From: VXNE01 sp963664635
Lineage (GTDB): Bacteria; Pseudomonadota; Gammaproteobacteria; Pseudomonadales; Azotimanducaceae
NCBI GenBank assembly: GCA_963664635.1
Contig: OY761542.1
Location: forward strand, 1,054,001 to 1,118,000
Reading direction: 5' to 3'
DNA: 64,000 bases
In this document: positions 36,327-45,344 of the stretch, in pieces
How the letters are laid out: each line of letters begins with the position of its first letter
How positions within the stretch are numbered: position 1 is the stretch's first letter
Notes under the pieces: model-generated
The model's database searches: none
The model's input: the letters and a program-made list of their open reading frames with translations, nothing else
What the model was told of the DNA's origin: nothing
Position numbers and translations under genes: made by a program

Positions 36327-37396
36327 GCGCATTGCTGGAGGCGGCCAGCGAGGAAGCGGCCCTCGAGCAGCTTCATGGGCTCGACTGCACCGACGGTCTG
36401 CCGGTCGTCGTCCCCACGCCGGAGCGCGTCGAACGGCTGGTCCTGGCGTCCGGGCTCGACCCCGGCCTGGTTCTCGGCGAGATGGGCCCGGCCATGGGCG
36501 TCGCGACCGTCGAGAAAGTGGCCGTGGCGGCGGTCATGGCCGGCTGCCTGCCGGACTACATGCCCCTGGTCGTCGCCGCGGTGCGCGCCGCGGCGGACCC
36601 GGCCTTCGACCTGCGGGAACTGCAGGCCACCACCCACTGCCTCGCGCCGCTGGTCATCGTCAACGGTCCGGCGCGCCACGATTGCGGACCGGTGGCGTCC
36701 GGGTTCGGCGCCCTCGGCCCCGGCCACCGCGCCAATGCGAGCGTCGGACGGGCCCTGCGGCTGTGCATGATCAACATCGGCGGCGGGCGGCCCGGCGTGT
36801 CCGACATGGCGCTGCTGGGACATCCGGGCAAGTTCACGTACTGCCTGGCGGAGGACGAGGAGCAGTCCCCCTTCCCGCCGTTGCACGTCAGCCGCGGCTA
36901 CCGGGCGGAGGACAGCGTGGTCACGCTCATCGGCTGCGAGGCGCCGCATTCGGTCATCTACAGCGACGACGCGGACGACCCGGAGAACGCGGAGAAGCTG
37001 CTCCACGTCCTGTCGATCGGCCTGGCGAACCTGGCCACGAACCACGCGGTCCTGTGCCACGGGAACGCCGCCGTGGTCCTCAACCCGATCCACGCGGACG
37101 TGCTGGCCAAGGCGAACATGAATCGCGAGACCGTGGCCCGGCGGCTCTGGGAACTGATGCACCTTCCGGCGGCGGACCTCGACCGCTACGGCGGCGGGTT
37201 CCGCCGGCCGTTGGAGGCCGAGCGCTACCCGGCGTTCCAGTCGCCCGACCACCTGGTGATCCTGGTGGCCGGGGGACCCGGGCTCTACTCCATGGTCATG
37301 CCGAGCTGGGGCGGCGGCGACCACAACAACACGGCGGTGAGCGCGCTCGTGGAACTCGGCCAGTTCTGCGAGGTCCCGGGGGTCGCGGACGCCTGA
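36323..37396 (+). CDS. Uncharacterised partner of the UGSC selenoprotein
   Basis: 357 aa, not recognised as a named enzyme. The N-terminal GLDCTDGLPVVVPTPERVER and the ATVEKVAVAAVMAGCLPDYM segment look like a defined family. Conserved-looking Cys/His sites are TTHCLAPLVIVNGP, RHDCGPVASGFG and GHPGKFTYCLAEDEE. No membrane segments, signal peptide or nucleotide-binding loop are seen. It starts at ATG 36323 inside the selenoprotein stop, so the two are translated together and probably act as one enzyme or as substrate-binding and redox subunits. Confidence 0.75.
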   Translation: MSALLEAASEEAALEQLHGLDCTDGLPVVVPTPERVERLVLASGLDPGLVLGEMGPAMGVATVEKVAVAAVMAGCLPDYMPLVVAAVRAAADPAFDLRELQATTHCLAPLVIVNGPARHDCGPVASGFGALGPGHRANASVGRALRLCMINIGGGRPGVSDMALLGHPGKFTYCLAEDEEQSPFPPLHVSRGYRAEDSVVTLIGCEAPHSVIYSDDADDPENAEKLLHVLSIGLANLATNHAVLCHGNAAVVLNPIHADVLAKANMNRETVARRLWELMHLPAADLDRYGGGFRRPLEAERYPAFQSPDHLVILVAGGPGLYSMVMPSWGGGDHNNTAVSALVELGQFCEVPGVADA

Positions 37397-37406
37397 AGCG
37401 CGGACC

Positions 37407-38543
37407 TCAGAGCCAGACCTCGAGGTTGTTCGCGCGCCCGATCTCCCGGGTGAGCCGCATTTCCAGCAGTTCCTCCATGCCGCAGGCCGCGAGCAGGGAC
37501 GCCGCCTCGGTGCGGGCGGGCTCCTCGAGCGCATCGAACTCGTCCTGCACCCGTTTCAGGACGTGGAAGCGGAACGGCTGCGCGATGACCTCGATTCCCG
37601 TGCCGGCGAGGTCGAAGGAGGTCATGCCGATACCGCGCTCGGCGGTGGCGCCGGGCGTCAGGTCGTCCTGTTCGGCGAGCCACGCGTTGATGCACTCGCA
37701 GGCGGCGCGGGTCTCCGGTACGAAGTCGACGGCGAGGTGCCGGAGCACGTCGATGAGCGTCTCCGGGATCTCGTCGTCCGGCAGGTAGCTCCCGTCCCGG
37801 TCCCCGAACTCGCCGACATCGAGCTCCGGGCGGTTCATGCGCTCGACCCACCGGAAGGCGCGCCAGGCCCGGGTCTGCATCATCGCGAGCGGCACGGGAT
37901 CGCGTCCGAGGTGCCCGTACAGAGGCGCGATCATGCCGAAGTCGCCGACGCACGGCTTGCCGCCGAGCAGGTAAGGATGGTCCGAGAAGTGCGCATTCAG
38001 CTTCGCGAGCAGCGCGACGTACAGCTCCTCGATCGCGGGAATGGATTCGGGAACGATGCCGAACACGGGGTTGGTTTCCGTGCGGATCGACTGCATCCGT
38101 TCCTCCGCCGAGGGCGACCAGCCCGGCGGGAAGATGGTCCGGAAATGCCACGTCAGGAACTCCAGGTGCTGCTCGTCGAAGTTCCAGCGATAGTGCATCG
38201 CGGGGCGCAGCAGTCCTTCGGCGCCGATGGCGTCGAACAGCCGGCTGACGATGCGCTGCTTCGGCGTCGCGGGCGAGAAGGCGTGGCCGCTCTCGGCCTC
38301 GAAGTGGTCGACGATGGCGACGCCGTCGCGGATCACCGTGCCGTCCGGCAGCTCGACCGTCGGCATGCCCCGCCGTCCGCCGGCCTGCGGCAGGACGGTT
38401 GCCGTGTAGTGCTCGGACGTGGGCGGGACCTCCCGGTACGGTAGGCCGGCCTTGATGAGATAGCTGCGCGCCCTGCCCGTGTACAGGGAGAACGGCGCAC
38501 CGTAGAGGACGATCGGGTTCATGCGTGGGTCCGTGGTTGCCAT
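37407..38543 (-). CDS. Glutathione S-transferase-like protein with long C-terminal extension
   Basis: 378 aa. The N-terminal thioredoxin-like domain (VLYGAPFSLYTGRARSYLIK, then GMPTVELPDGTVIRDGVAIVD) is followed by a GST helical domain (YLLGGKPCVGDFGMIAPLYG). The last 100 residues are an extension not seen in standard 210-aa GSTs. The substrate is unknown. It is convergent with the UGSC partner gene, whose stop is 10 bp away. Confidence 0.82.
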   Translation of the reverse strand: MATTDPRMNPIVLYGAPFSLYTGRARSYLIKAGLPYREVPPTSEHYTATVLPQAGGRRGMPTVELPDGTVIRDGVAIVDHFEAESGHAFSPATPKQRIVSRLFDAIGAEGLLRPAMHYRWNFDEQHLEFLTWHFRTIFPPGWSPSAEERMQSIRTETNPVFGIVPESIPAIEELYVALLAKLNAHFSDHPYLLGGKPCVGDFGMIAPLYGHLGRDPVPLAMMQTRAWRAFRWVERMNRPELDVGEFGDRDGSYLPDDEIPETLIDVLRHLAVDFVPETRAACECINAWLAEQDDLTPGATAERGIGMTSFDLAGTGIEVIAQPFRFHVLKRVQDEFDALEEPARTEAASLLAACGMEELLEMRLTREIGRANNLEVWL

Positions 38544-38567
38544 CCGGCGGGCATGCTACGCGATCCG

Positions 38568-40520
38568 CTACGGGTGAAGCCGGTCGGCCAGTTCGCGCAG
38601 CCGCGGCGACTCCGCTGCGCGCAGCCGTCGCGCCTGGTTGCGCAATTCGGACACCGATCGTGCGGCGCGAAAAGCGGCCACGGCGCTTGGGTCCGCCAGG
38701 GCCGCGGCGGCGCGCCGCTCGGCGAGCGCGCGCCACGGCAGCGCGGGATCGAGGCCGCGCGGGCCGGCGCGGTCGTACCCGGCGCGGGCGGCCTCGTCCA
38801 GGCGGAGATCCCGGAGCACCCGATCGAACATCTCGAAAGCGCAGACCGTGTGCATCACGCCGACGGTATCGGCCAGGTTGGCGAGCTCCTCGTACCCCCC
38901 TGAACTGCACCCATCGAAGTGGGTCGTCACGTCGAAGGCGGGGATGAGTGCGTCGGCCAGGTCGCGGCTGTTCTGCTGCGGGACCAGGCGGTCGAGGGCC
39001 GAGTGGTACAGGTGGATGCGGGTGTCCGCGGGCGGGATCGCGCCCGCCGGGTCGACGACGTTGGGGAAGGAGTTGAGCTGCAGCAGCGTCTTCAGCGCGT
39101 CGAAGCGTTCTTCGCCGTTCAGCATGCCGTCGACGAACGCGTCGGCAAGCCGCGCGCCGTCGAGGACGTCGTCGGCGGTCAGTCCCACGTCCGTGTAACG
39201 CAGGAATGCGGGAAGTATGCGGTGCGTGGCATAGGGCACGAGGACTTCCGGGTCGATGTCCCGGCACCACGGGTCCCCCGCGCAGCTCCCGTTCGCTTCC
39301 TGGAGGACCCCGCGGAAGGTGCGGTAGAGGTCGTGCGGGCCTCCTCCGGCGTGGACCTCGCGAATCGCGATCGGACCCGCAACGGCGGCGTTCGCGAGCC
39401 AGACCGCGACCGCGCCGTGCCCGCCCTGCGAGTAGCCGACCAGGGCCGCGTCGACCGTCTCTGGTGCGTCGTGGAACGTCCGGTAGCGCTCGTCCGCGAG
39501 CACTTCGCGCACCATGTCGAGTGCGTTGTTCGCGACGCGGTTCGCCATGAGGTAGGTCTCCGGCCGGTCCCTGCCGCTGGTTTCGCCGCGGCCCCAGTTG
39601 TCCGGGGCCAGCACGAGATAGCCGCGCCCGGCCAGCAGGTTGGCCAGCACGAACCACCCCTCGTCGGCACGCAGGCGGCTTGGCGTGGACCCGGTCGCAT
39701 GGTGGAGGACGATGGTGCGGCCGAGGGGCGCGAAACCGGGATCGTCTCCGATGTCCGGCAGCGCCACCAGACCGCTCAGCGCCGCGCCCGCGCCGGACGG
39801 ACCGCGGGACGCGTACGACACGGCGTGCGACACCGTGCCGTAGGTCGCTTCGCGGGCGCCGAGTTCCGTCCAGACGCGTTCCGCGATCTCGGCGACGATC
39901 AGGGCCGCCAGCGCCCCGACGATCGGCAATTCGATCTCGTTGAGCACCGCATCCCGGACGTAGCGGTGAAACAGCCGGTCGACGGCGCCCGGCAACAGCG
40001 TCGTGCTGTCGAGCACGGTGACGCCGCGTGCTGCCGGCTCGCCGGCCGCGGTGAACTCGAGGGCGGCCCGATACCGCGTGCCGTCGCCGCCCGTGGCGTT
40101 CACTTCGACTTCGTAGGCGGTATCGGCCTCGAGCGGGCAGGCGAGCTTGTGGTCGACGACCTCGCGGCCGTCCTCGCCGTCGCTCAGGTCCGTGAGCGCA
40201 TGCCGCAACGCCACACCGGCCGGGTCGCAGTCGCCGGCGTACTCGAATTCCCAATCGGCATCGCCGGCGTGGACGATGTTGAGCCCCGTCGTCCCCGGGT
40301 CCATCGTGACGCCGGGCGCCGGGATGACATCGACCAGCGGGACCGGCGTGGGCGGAGGCGGCGCCGGCTCGTCCGCGCGACCGGACCCGCCCCCGCCGCC
40401 GCATGCGGCCAGGAGGGCGATCATGGCCGGTAGGGCGACGAGGCTCCGCCCGAGGGGCCTCGACCGCCGCTCGGTGCGGCATGCGGGCGGGGCCATCAGG
40501 AGTCCGTCACCCCACCGCAT
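38568..40520 (-). CDS. Secreted lipoprotein, alpha/beta hydrolase fold
   Basis: 650 aa. The N-terminus has a lipobox, MIALLAACGGG, with lipidated Cys near residue 40, followed by a Gly-rich and Pro-rich linker. A beta-rich domain (fibronectin-like) covers about 60-150. The hydrolase region has the nucleophile elbow VGYSQGGHGAVAV near residue 361, HHATGSTPSRLRADEGW upstream, and LYHSALDRLVP toward the catalytic Asp. A lipase or peptidase activity at the outer membrane is likely but not proven. The start may be ATG 40520 or ATG 40496. Its 5' end overlaps the truncated PIN frame. Confidence 0.78.
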   Translation of the reverse strand: MRWGDGLLMAPPACRTERRSRPLGRSLVALPAMIALLAACGGGGGSGRADEPAPPPPTPVPLVDVIPAPGVTMDPGTTGLNIVHAGDADWEFEYAGDCDPAGVALRHALTDLSDGEDGREVVDHKLACPLEADTAYEVEVNATGGDGTRYRAALEFTAAGEPAARGVTVLDSTTLLPGAVDRLFHRYVRDAVLNEIELPIVGALAALIVAEIAERVWTELGAREATYGTVSHAVSYASRGPSGAGAALSGLVALPDIGDDPGFAPLGRTIVLHHATGSTPSRLRADEGWFVLANLLAGRGYLVLAPDNWGRGETSGRDRPETYLMANRVANNALDMVREVLADERYRTFHDAPETVDAALVGYSQGGHGAVAVWLANAAVAGPIAIREVHAGGGPHDLYRTFRGVLQEANGSCAGDPWCRDIDPEVLVPYATHRILPAFLRYTDVGLTADDVLDGARLADAFVDGMLNGEERFDALKTLLQLNSFPNVVDPAGAIPPADTRIHLYHSALDRLVPQQNSRDLADALIPAFDVTTHFDGCSSGGYEELANLADTVGVMHTVCAFEMFDRVLRDLRLDEAARAGYDRAGPRGLDPALPWRALAERRAAAALADPSAVAAFRAARSVSELRNQARRLRAAESPRLRELADRLHP

Positions 40521-40593
40521 CGGTGCGGTGCGACGGGACGCCGCAGGTGCGAGCCGCCGACACGAGCACGTTGCAGTCGATGACGACCCTCAC
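40507..40593 (-). pseudogene. Truncated PIN toxin fragment (28 aa)
   Basis: Directly after the AbrB-like antitoxin, GTG 40593 overlaps its stop as GTGA and begins RVVIDCNVLVSAARTCGV, a good PIN N-terminus with the first catalytic Asp. The frame ends after 28 codons, and its 3' end overlaps the hydrolase gene. The rest of the toxin (about 110 aa) is missing, which suggests deletion with the hydrolase gene brought next to it. Confidence 0.55.
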
Positions 40594-40883
40594 CCGTCAG
40601 CGTCGGGACGGGCTCTGCGCGCCGCAGCGATGTCCGCGATGGTGTCGGCCATGATCTCGTCCTCCGAGCGGCGAGCGTCCTCGGGCGTGCGCTCGATGGC
40701 GTCGAGAGCCGCGGCGACCCGGGCCGCGGCGGCACCCCGGTCGACGACGTCCTTGGGACGCAGCAGGATGCCGTCGCCGAGGACGGTGGCTTCCATGACA
40801 TCGCCCTCGCGCAGGTCCAACCCCCGGCGCAGCTTCGCCGGAATGGTGACTTGGAACTTGGGCTTGACGGTAACCAGGGACAT
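40590..40883 (-). CDS. AbrB/MazE-like antitoxin (orphaned)
   Basis: 97 aa. SLVTVKPKFQVTIPAKLRRG, then LDLREGDVMEATVL is an AbrB-type DNA-binding domain. The ATG at 40883 fits the family start; upstream codons do not. Its toxin is truncated, so the protein is now an antitoxin without an intact cognate partner here. Confidence 0.75.
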   Translation of the reverse strand: MSLVTVKPKFQVTIPAKLRRGLDLREGDVMEATVLGDGILLRPKDVVDRGAAAARVAAALDAIERTPEDARRSEDEIMADTIADIAAARRARPDADG

Positions 40884-41822
40884 GAGTTGACTTCCACGGC
40901 GGTGACAGTGGGATTGTACGACTTTCCAACTCAAATCGGCCGCGCGCATAACGTGAGGAACGCGAGTCGACCGCGCGCTGGACCCGGGGCGTTCGGAGAA
41001 AAACCGGTGGCACGACGTCGCGGGTGGGCAAGCCTCGTTCTGGGTGGCAGACCCAGTCGGGCGGCACATGGCGGCAGCCATTCCGAAGGCACCAGCGGGA
41101 GCGGTATTGACGCCGCGTCGCACGGACTTGCCTACTGCAAGGCTATCAGCCTCTGATCGGTTCTCGATGTCTTTGTTCGAAATGGGGGATGCCGGAGCGA
41201 CTCGGATAGGCTTTGCATACGTGAGCTACCGGATGGAGGAGGCATTCAATGCAGCCGAGCCGGCTCCGCCGTCACCTGTCCATTCTCGAGGGCGCTCTAT
41301 TCGGAAAAGCAGCAATTCGACAATGAGAATCTGATTCGGTGGGAACAGCAATCGGTACATCTTTCCGGGTCCCGACGACTGACACGTGCGCAAGGCAACC
41401 GCGCGCCTTGCGAAGCGAGTCCCGTCCGCAGTGCCGGAGCTGGATTTGCGCCGCCGACTGACGCGCCAGCCGTCATGCGGTTGGTGACGCGGACCGGCAT
41501 ACCGGCGTGCGGATTCGGTACGACGCGGTGCGGCGGGGTCGGGCCCGGATGAAATGCCATGGCATCCCGGTAAGACCGTGTTGGGCGAGGTCGTGCTAAA
41601 CGCGCCGTTTTGACACTCTGCGCGACATCCCCCTATCGGGCGCTGATGGAAGCCTGGGCGGACCACCTGTTTCGGAGCGGCAGCGGTTCAAGTGGGGCGC
41701 GACCGGGCCGGTAGCTCGCCCGGGCGAGACAACTCCTGGAACCGGGCCGGTACGGGGGGCGCGGAGATGCGCCCCGACAAGGCGGCCGGTATCATCCGGT
41801 CAGGACGACGAGAGGGGGCAGA
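40884..41822. other. Gene-free stretch before the right-hand defence locus
   Basis: No gene with a recognisable motif is seen on either strand over about 940 bp. It must contain the promoter of the defence operon near its right end; GAGGGGG before the GTG at 41823 is the ribosome site. This stretch probably marks the left boundary of the island. Confidence 0.45.
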
Positions 41823-44800
41823 GTGCCGGGGACCGTGTTCGAAAGCTGCCGCCCGCGCGCGGACGTGCTCAGCGGGATGGTGGAGGCGGATTTCGCGGCG
41901 GACCTCGCGCGGGTGGTGCGTGGCGAGGCCAGCGCGGAATACGCCGATCCCGCCCGGTTCTTCGCCAACACCTATCCCACGAAGGGGCTTCGCGACCTCC
42001 TGGACAGCGTCTGTCGACGTCTCAGCGGCTCGGGGGGCGAAGCCGCCTCCATATTCCGGCTCGACACGTCCTACGGCGGCGGCAAGACGCATGGCCTGAT
42101 CGCCCTGGTGCACGCAGCGCGGGGCCTGCGCGACGTGCCGAACGGCGGCGAGTTCGTTGACGCATCGCTCCTCCCGGACGGCGACGTGCGGGTGGCGGCG
42201 TTCGACGGCGAGAACGCGGATCCGGCCAACGGACGTTCGATGGGAACCGGCGACGGCGTTCTCGCCTACACGCCCTGGGGCGAGATCGCCTTCGAACTCG
42301 GTGGCAGAACGGCCTACGAACGCGTCCGCCGCAGCGACGAGGATCGCGTGGCACCCGGTTCGGAGACGTTGCGCGAGCTCTTCGGCGGCAGACCGACTCT
42401 CATCCTGCTCGACGAGCTCTCGGTGTACCTGCGCAAGGTCCGGGACCTCGGGCGCGGAGCGGATCAGTTGACGGCGTTCCTGACGTCGCTGTTCAAGGCG
42501 GTGGAGGGCGCACCGAACGCGGCTCTCGTGTACACCCTGGCGATCGGCCGCGACGGGCGGGCGGTAGATGCCTACTCCCAAGAGAATCAGTTCATCGCCG
42601 ACCGGGTGGCCGAGGCGGAGAGCGTGTCGGCTCGCAAGGCGACGCTCCCCAACCCGACCGACGCCGACGAGTATCCGCTGGTGCTGCGCCGCCGACTGTT
42701 CCAGCACATCGACGCGGCGGTCGCCGATGAAACGGTGTCGGCCTACTGCGACCTGTGGCGTTCGCACGCCGAGGGACTCGATCCGCGCGCGGCGCGTTCG
42801 GACACGGCGGATCGTTTCCGGGCCGGCTACTCGTTCCATCCCGAGGTGCTCGACGCGCTCACGGAGAAGGCATTCACGCTATCCAACTTTCAGCGCATCC
42901 GCGGCATGTTGCGGCTTCTCGGCAGGACCGTGGCGCACCTTTGGGAGTCAAGGCCGGCCGACGCCCACGCCATCCACCTGCACCACATCGATCCCGGTGT
43001 GGAGGGGCTGCGCCAGGAGATCGTCACCCGGCTGGGACAGTCGGCGTTCGTCTCGGCGATCCAGAACGACATTGCCGGATCGTCGGGCAATCCCGCGCTG
43101 GCTGAGCGGATCGACGCGGAGAAGCACGCCGGCCTGCCCCCGTACGCCGCCTACGTCGCGCGCACCGCCTTCCTGCACACCCTCGCCTTCAACGAGCCGC
43201 TCAAGGGGCTTTCGGCGGAACGCTTGCGCTATGCGGTTCTGGGACCCGCCACGGATTTCAGCTTCGCCGAGGAGGCGCGCAAGGCGTTCGTGACCGAGTC
43301 GGCTTTTCTCGACGACCGCCCCGGCGCGCCGATCCGCTTCGTCGCGGAACCGAACCTCACCAAGCTGATCCAGACCGAGGAGCAGACCGTCGATGCCGGG
43401 GACGCCCGGGCGCATCTCGACGATCGCATCCGGGAGATCTTCGACGGCAGGGTGTTGGACGCCGTGCGCTTCCCAGGCGGCCCGTACGATGTTCCCGACG
43501 ACGCGGCCGACGGGCGGCCGAGACTCGCGGTGCTCGCCTACGACGGCGTCGCGGTGGGCGGCGAGGTCGACGGCGCGCCCGACCTCGTTCAGCGCATCCA
43601 CCGGCACCGCGGCGCGGAGGGGTCGGCGTTGCGGCTGCTCCGCAACAGCGTCGTGTTCGTCGCCGCCGACGAGGACCGCCGCGAGGACATGCGCCGCCGG
43701 GCACGCCGCCGCTTGGCCTTGCAGCGGCTCAAGCAGCCGGATCGGATGGGGGAACTCGCGGAGCACCAGCAGGCCAAGGTGCGCGAGCTGGAGTCGCGGT
43801 CCGAGACCGAACTCGCGCTGGCGGTGCAGCAGTGCTACCGGCATGTCTTCTACCCGTCGCGGAATCGGATTTCGGAACGCGGCGGCGATCGCGCGTACAC
43901 CGTGATCGACACGCCGTCTTCCTCGGATCGCCCGGGCGCCGGGCAGCAGCAGGTGGTGCGGGCGCTGCGCGACCTCGGCAAGCTGCGCACCGCGGACGAC
44001 GAGCCGGACTCGCCGACGTACGTGCGCGACCGCACGCCGCTCCGCCAGGGACAGATGACCACCGCCGCGCTGCGCAACGAGTTCCGGCGCGATCCGGCGC
44101 TGCCGATGCTGGTGGGCGACGACGTGTTCGTGCGAGGCATCCGCAGGGGCGTTGAATCAGGCGACTACGTCTACCGGCAGGCGGACCTGGTGTATGGTCC
44201 CGGCGACCCCGCCGCCGCCATCGCCATCGACGAGCAGGCGACCGTGCTGACGATGTCGTTCGCTCACGGGAAGGGCATCTGGCCTCGACGCGAACCGGAC
44301 CCGCCACCGGACGTGGACCCGGCGGACGTAGGCCCGGCGGACGTAGGCCCGCGACCGGAGCCGCCGCCGGATGATCGTCCGCAGGCCGCAACGCTACGCG
44401 CCGAGGGACTGCTGAAGGAAGCGCTGGCCGTTCTCTGGGAGCAGGCGAGGGACAAGAAGCTCGACGCCGTCGCCCGGCTTGACATCCGCGTGTTCGATCC
44501 CGGCGACGGTTTCCGCCTGCTGCGCGTCGTCGGCGCGGTGCCCGACGCATCGAAGACGGTACGCTACGACGGGGGCTACGAGACCCGCGAAGGCGGCGTG
44601 TTCGAGCTGACTTTCACCGGCTCCGTCGGCGACGCGGACCCGTTGCGCGAGTTCCTGGAGCCGCAGGTCCGCGACTCGTCGGCGCACACGCTCGTCACGC
44701 ACTTCGAACTGGCCTTCGACGGCGGTCTGGCGCTGGGCGGCGACGCCCCGGAGAAACTCGCCGAGCGGCTGTCCCGATTCGCGACTGCCGCTGCCTACGT

Positions 44801-44837
44801 CGAGGCCACCGCCCAGGCCGCCGGGGTAGAGGCATGA
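41823..44837 (+). CDS. DUF499 domain ATPase (COG1483/BrxC-PglY-like)
   Basis: 1004 aa. Walker A is LDTSYGGGKTHGLIAL (residues 80-95) and Walker B is TLILLDELSVYL (192-203), the pattern of DUF499 AAA+ ATPases that sit beside DUF1156 methylases and PLD helicases in defence loci. A Pro/Asp linker with a short tandem repeat (DPADVGPADVGP) is near residue 845. The C-terminal 150 residues form an extra beta-rich domain. The start is GTG 41823 with GAGGGGG upstream, the stop overlaps the next gene as ATGA. It probably hydrolyses ATP to remodel the methylase or helicase on phage DNA; that role is inferred. Confidence 0.85.
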   Translation: MPGTVFESCRPRADVLSGMVEADFAADLARVVRGEASAEYADPARFFANTYPTKGLRDLLDSVCRRLSGSGGEAASIFRLDTSYGGGKTHGLIALVHAARGLRDVPNGGEFVDASLLPDGDVRVAAFDGENADPANGRSMGTGDGVLAYTPWGEIAFELGGRTAYERVRRSDEDRVAPGSETLRELFGGRPTLILLDELSVYLRKVRDLGRGADQLTAFLTSLFKAVEGAPNAALVYTLAIGRDGRAVDAYSQENQFIADRVAEAESVSARKATLPNPTDADEYPLVLRRRLFQHIDAAVADETVSAYCDLWRSHAEGLDPRAARSDTADRFRAGYSFHPEVLDALTEKAFTLSNFQRIRGMLRLLGRTVAHLWESRPADAHAIHLHHIDPGVEGLRQEIVTRLGQSAFVSAIQNDIAGSSGNPALAERIDAEKHAGLPPYAAYVARTAFLHTLAFNEPLKGLSAERLRYAVLGPATDFSFAEEARKAFVTESAFLDDRPGAPIRFVAEPNLTKLIQTEEQTVDAGDARAHLDDRIREIFDGRVLDAVRFPGGPYDVPDDAADGRPRLAVLAYDGVAVGGEVDGAPDLVQRIHRHRGAEGSALRLLRNSVVFVAADEDRREDMRRRARRRLALQRLKQPDRMGELAEHQQAKVRELESRSETELALAVQQCYRHVFYPSRNRISERGGDRAYTVIDTPSSSDRPGAGQQQVVRALRDLGKLRTADDEPDSPTYVRDRTPLRQGQMTTAALRNEFRRDPALPMLVGDDVFVRGIRRGVESGDYVYRQADLVYGPGDPAAAIAIDEQATVLTMSFAHGKGIWPRREPDPPPDVDPADVGPADVGPRPEPPPDDRPQAATLRAEGLLKEALAVLWEQARDKKLDAVARLDIRVFDPGDGFRLLRVVGAVPDASKTVRYDGGYETREGGVFELTFTGSVGDADPLREFLEPQVRDSSAHTLVTHFELAFDGGLALGGDAPEKLAERLSRFATAAAYVEATAQAAGVEA

Positions 44838-45304
44838 GAGCCCTCGCCCAAGCTGCGCCCACGGCACCCGTTTACGAGCTACGCGTCGAACACCGGGGAC
44901 TCGGCGACGAACGGTTCGAGATCTGGCAGATGCCGAGCGCCGCGACGCCGCAGCTCGGCGAACCGAAGCGCGTCGGCGGCCTGCGGGGTCGCAACCTCGA
45001 ACTGGTGGAGCACCGTCTGCGCAGGCGTCTGGCCGCAGCGGGGATCCGGCCCGACACGGCGAACCGCAAGGCGGCGACCGCGACGCTGCCGGAGGACATC
45101 GCCTTGGCGCTGGGGCTGCTTTTCAGAACGCTCGCGCCGATGCGCAGCCGAGACCGCATGCGCGCCGTCGTGGAAGGCATCGATGCCATGGACCGCGAGG
45201 AGGCGGCGTACTGGCTCGGCATGGCGATGCACCGGACGAACCCCCGCCGCGTCCTCGGCGCTTTGCGCATGCTGCTGACCGGGCCGCCGGCAATGCGTAC
45301 ATGA
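44834..45304 (+). CDS. Small conserved-looking partner of the DUF499 ATPase
   Basis: 156 aa, not assigned to a family with confidence. It has an N-terminal strand region (VYELRVEHRGLGDERFEIWQ), RVGGLRGRNLELVEHRLRRR in the middle, and a helical C-terminal half ending AMHRTNPRRVLGALRMLL. The ATG at 44834 overlaps the ATPase stop, so it is coupled. I recall small proteins at this position in DUF499-DUF1156 loci but cannot name the family. Confidence 0.7.
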   Translation: MRALAQAAPTAPVYELRVEHRGLGDERFEIWQMPSAATPQLGEPKRVGGLRGRNLELVEHRLRRRLAAAGIRPDTANRKAATATLPEDIALALGLLFRTLAPMRSRDRMRAVVEGIDAMDREEAAYWLGMAMHRTNPRRVLGALRMLLTGPPAMRT

Positions 45305-45344
45305 ACGGCGCGACCGGCAACGTCGTGATGCACTCGGATGAGCG

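Noticed and set aside
37285..40482. 1065-aa open frame on the minus strand
   Set aside because: It is a GC-driven shadow across the GST-like and hydrolase genes, which have clear domain motifs in other frames.
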